A DNA stretch of 23,369 bases from a virus, in IMG/VR virus record IMGVR_UViG_3300042556_003014, positions 1 through 23,369 of that record; one strand, 5' to 3'. A model generated the notes under the pieces. That model made no database searches. It was not told the DNA's origin and saw only the letters and a list, made by a program, of their open reading frames with translations. The position numbers were made by a program, and so were the translations under genes. This document shows positions 21,365 to 23,369 of this stretch, in pieces (position 1 is the stretch's first letter; every line of letters starts with the position of its first letter).

Positions 21365-21982
21365 TCAACCGTTCACTTGTTGAGATTTTTGTTGAGTAAT
21401 CACATCAGGCGATTCTTTGGGTGCCAGCGTGACAGCCTTGGTTAGGTCTACCAGAGCCTCACGGAGGTCATCTAGGTTAGGCATCTTACCGTCTTGGTTA
21501 GGCCCTTCAACCCCCGGGACAATCCGCTTGACAGCCGTGACTGTGTGCTTACGGAATCTACTAGACAAGAAGGGCAGGATAACAACAAGAAGCTGCATCC
21601 AAGGTGCCGATCCGGGAACAGTAGACCCAAACACATTTGCAATCATGCTTACAACACTAGGAGATAGGATCTCCTTAGTCGCATTGCCGTCCAAGGTAAC
21701 TACAATAGCCCCCGGAGTTTCCTTAAGATGATCTGATGTAGTGATAACGGGCTGGGTTCCTCGTGCAGCAAACTCAGCCTTAAGTGCATCTCCTACATCC
21801 CCACCCAAAGTTTCAATCGGAATTACAACCGATTGCTTTGCTTGCAAAGACTCAGGCGTGACATTGCTAGTTTCAGTAATAACTAGCGGAGCTATGGGTT
21901 CGGTGCCTTCCATGGCACCTGTTCCCGGACAAGAAGCTAACCCGAGGGCTAGCATGCAGGCAACTATAAGATTTCTAATCAT
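21365..21982 (-). CDS. Lipoprotein-like protein with a central membrane segment
   Basis: 205 residues. It starts MIRNLIVACMLALGLASC; L-A-S-C18 is a lipobox, predicting a lipid-anchored Cys. A second hydrophobic segment (about 130-145, in WMQLLVVILPFLS) is followed by basic residues RFRKH, and the C-terminal part is a charged helix. The start follows gp32 by one base and has AAGGA at good spacing. A lipoprotein with a transmembrane segment near lysis or envelope functions could be a spanin- or holin-like protein, but no diagnostic motif is present. It is followed by the terminator at 21310-21341. Confidence 0.72.
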   Translation of the reverse strand: MIRNLIVACMLALGLASCPGTGAMEGTEPIAPLVITETSNVTPESLQAKQSVVIPIETLGGDVGDALKAEFAARGTQPVITTSDHLKETPGAIVVTLDGNATKEILSPSVVSMIANVFGSTVPGSAPWMQLLVVILPFLSSRFRKHTVTAVKRIVPGVEGPNQDGKMPNLDDLREALVDLTKAVTLAPKESPDVITQQKSQQVNG

Positions 21983-21983
21983 A

Positions 21984-22760
21984 TCATCCTTTCAGTTTAT
22001 TTAGATAATTAGACTCAGGGCCACTATCCTCGTCAGAGGTCATGACCTTGGGAGAGAGACTAGCAATGCCAATCTCGGACAAGAGGATCTCTGCGCTCTT
22101 ACGCATCTCTTCAAAATCCTCAAGTTTGACTAGGCTATGGATATCATGGAGAGATTCCATGAATCCAGCAATTTCTTGTCCTGTGCCAGCAGAACTAGAC
22201 TTGGGACGAGGGGACGATTGATCGTACTTCGGGAAACCGCCATCCATTTCCTTGACGATCTTGAAATCATAACCGCTCTTCAAATCGGTGATATCGCCGT
22301 AGTCAGGATCCATCATGGTATTGAGGATCTTCTTGAATACGATTTGACCAATCGACAAAATCTTAACATCATTAGCCGGACGGACGGCTACATTGAGATA
22401 GTAGCGTTCACGGGGCTTGATTTGACGAGCAAGAGTCGCGTATTGATCCTTGCCATCCTTACCAGTTTTCTTGCTGTAATCCCACAACTTATAGTAGGCA
22501 TCACACAAGGGGCACTTCTCATTGTGGATCTTGCGGCAATGGAAGTTCTTTACATTCTCACCTTCCCCAATCCGGTGAATCTTGGTTTCGGCATAGAACC
22601 ACCGATCATCGCCTTCCTTGGAGGGAAGAATGCGAAGGGTGGTTGTGCCTTCTTCTAGCTGGACAAAGTTCTTGAGGAAGTCTTGTCCGCCGCCAGCAGC
22701 CTTTCCAGACTGGAGTTGTTCATGCTTCTTGCGAAGCGCATCGAGATCTACTTTTGCCAT
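21984..22760 (-). CDS. gp32-like single-stranded DNA-binding protein
   Basis: 258 residues. It has a basic N-terminal segment (LDALRKKHEQL) like the gp32 cooperativity domain. A zinc region follows with H62, C75, H79, C83 and C86 (segment FHCRKIHNEKCPLC), the gp32 His/Cys zinc cluster in outline. An OB-fold core follows, and then an acidic C-terminal tail. gp32 coats single-stranded DNA at replication and recombination sites and works with UvsX and UvsY. Ribosome-binding site GGAG lies eight bases before the ATG. The next gene starts one base after its stop. Confidence 0.87.
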   Translation of the reverse strand: MAKVDLDALRKKHEQLQSGKAAGGGQDFLKNFVQLEEGTTTLRILPSKEGDDRWFYAETKIHRIGEGENVKNFHCRKIHNEKCPLCDAYYKLWDYSKKTGKDGKDQYATLARQIKPRERYYLNVAVRPANDVKILSIGQIVFKKILNTMMDPDYGDITDLKSGYDFKIVKEMDGGFPKYDQSSPRPKSSSAGTGQEIAGFMESLHDIHSLVKLEDFEEMRKSAEILLSEIGIASLSPKVMTSDEDSGPESNYLNKLKG

Positions 22761-22772
22761 GTTGTTTCTCCG

Positions 22773-23213
22773 TTATTTAGCGTAAAGCTTAGTTTCTGCT
22801 CTTTGGTTACTAGACAGTTGAATTAGCATATCCTTCTTGTGGTCGAGAGCAGTCACTAGCGACTTCAAGAGGGAGTACCGAGTGGTGAGGTTGTTATAGT
22901 CTTGCTTAAGTGCAAAAATCTCAGGGTCTGCTGCAACGATGGCTTCCAAGTTTTTATCTGTTATCTTCTTGTCAGCACCATCCACAGCAGCCAGCCTGAC
23001 CTGAGCGGACTTTTGTTCTACTTGTACTTCAACGGAGTCCATCTTCTGTTTTACAAGTACCATGGCTCCAGCATAGTACGCATAAATAGAAGATTGCCGC
23101 TCCATCTCATGATCAATTTGATGTTTGTCTATCAAAGTTAGATTGTCGCATAGACTGATATAGAGTTCCATATCAAGCTTGTCTGCGATGTTTTTTATAA
23201 TTTCAGACTTCAT
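22773..23213 (-). CDS. Helical protein, possibly UvsY-like recombination mediator
   Basis: 146 residues, almost all helical by appearance, with charged heptad-like stretches. The layout (helices, a central acidic patch DGADKKITDKN, then ALKQDYNNLTTRYSLLKSL and a HKKDMLIQLSS segment) resembles the general shape of UvsY, the T4 recombination mediator that loads UvsX on gp32-coated DNA. The gene is next to gp32, which supports this, but no signature residues prove it. It follows the partial gene at 23221 by seven bases and has no clear ribosome-binding site. Confidence 0.72.
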   Translation of the reverse strand: MKSEIIKNIADKLDMELYISLCDNLTLIDKHQIDHEMERQSSIYAYYAGAMVLVKQKMDSVEVQVEQKSAQVRLAAVDGADKKITDKNLEAIVAADPEIFALKQDYNNLTTRYSLLKSLVTALDHKKDMLIQLSSNQRAETKLYAK

Positions 23214-23220
23214 TGTGTAT

Positions 23221-23367
23221 TTATTGTAAATAATCTTCGCGCACTACTAGTATTTTAAATAGAGTTGGATTTAGCCTAGCTAGTAATAGGAAGCCCCTAC
23301 TTATATTTGTAGCAAGTTCCTCGTTGGTTGGATTAAATTGTTTTTCATCATCAGGATTGGTATATCC
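23221..23367 (-). CDS. C-terminal end of a gene running off the window
   Basis: A minus-strand frame enters at 23367 and stays open for 48 codons to TAA at 23221-23223, seven bases before the start of the next gene. The translated end contains NPTNEELATNISRGF and a hydrophobic-basic stretch LFKILVVRED, so it reads like real protein rather than random sequence, and its spacing to the next gene fits the operon style. Only the C-terminus is present, so no function can be assigned. Confidence 0.6.
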   Translation of the reverse strand, partial: GYTNPDDEKQFNPTNEELATNISRGFLLLARLNPTLFKILVVREDYLQ

Positions 23368-23369
23368 CG

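Noticed and set aside
22137-22658. Long plus-strand open frame opposite gp32
   Set aside because: Fully antisense to the well-supported gp32-like gene, with no motif of its own.
1-23369. CRISPR array, integrase, transposase or insertion sequence
   Set aside because: No regularly spaced repeats and no recombinase or transposase motif were seen in either strand.

Overview
The window looks like a piece of a T4-like (myovirus-type) tailed phage genome, probably from an aquatic bacterium and possibly assembled from a metagenome. It contains a UvsX/RecA-like recombinase, a gp32-like zinc-containing single-stranded DNA-binding protein, MazG, a deoxycytidylate-type deaminase, a tRNA cluster, short overlapping genes and no integrase. 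Every gene I could support is on the minus strand, so transcription runs from high to low coordinates.

Right end (about 21.3-23.37 kb, transcribed first): the C-terminal end of an unidentified gene, a small helical protein that may be UvsY-like, gp32, and a lipoprotein-like exported protein. A strong terminator follows. A glycan block then runs from 21309 to 8961. It has seven proteins that look like glycosyltransferases (GT2-like, GT-B and GT61 folds), a SAM methyltransferase, a PRK/uridine-kinase-like kinase, a class II aldolase, a small HAD phosphatase, a GDPD-like protein, a tandem double nucleotidyltransferase, and an enzyme that closely resembles GDP-mannose 3,5-epimerase. Most of these genes overlap by a few bases. 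The block is visibly more AT-rich than its flanks, especially about 10-19 kb. I see no flippase, polymerase or membrane-bound initiating transferase, so the glycan may be built on a cytoplasmic acceptor such as a virion protein, a modified DNA base or a nucleotide-linked carrier. That is inference.

Middle (8.9-3.6 kb): a terminator closes the glycan block. It is followed by a 706-residue sulfatase-fold protein with no signal peptide and a non-standard C-T-T-T-R active-site motif, then MazG, an exported protein, a Cys-rich small protein, the deaminase and UvsX. Left end (3.6-0.4 kb): short unidentified proteins, a ClpA/ClpC-D2-type AAA+ unfoldase with an IGF tripeptide where ClpP-docking loops sit, two small basic proteins and a terminator. 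Last come three tRNAs, Ile(UAU), Leu(UAA) and Arg(UCU). They read AUA, UUA and AGA, codons that are common in the AT-rich glycan genes.

A 7-base element, CTATTAT (once CTATAAT), is read on the minus strand in six of the few real intergenic gaps and is probably a phage promoter core. Two genes would be missed by a 60-codon ORF cutoff or by requiring complete ORFs: a 59-codon gene at 2666-2845 and a partial gene at 23221-23367. Several long open frames start upstream of the likely true start, and I give corrected starts for them.
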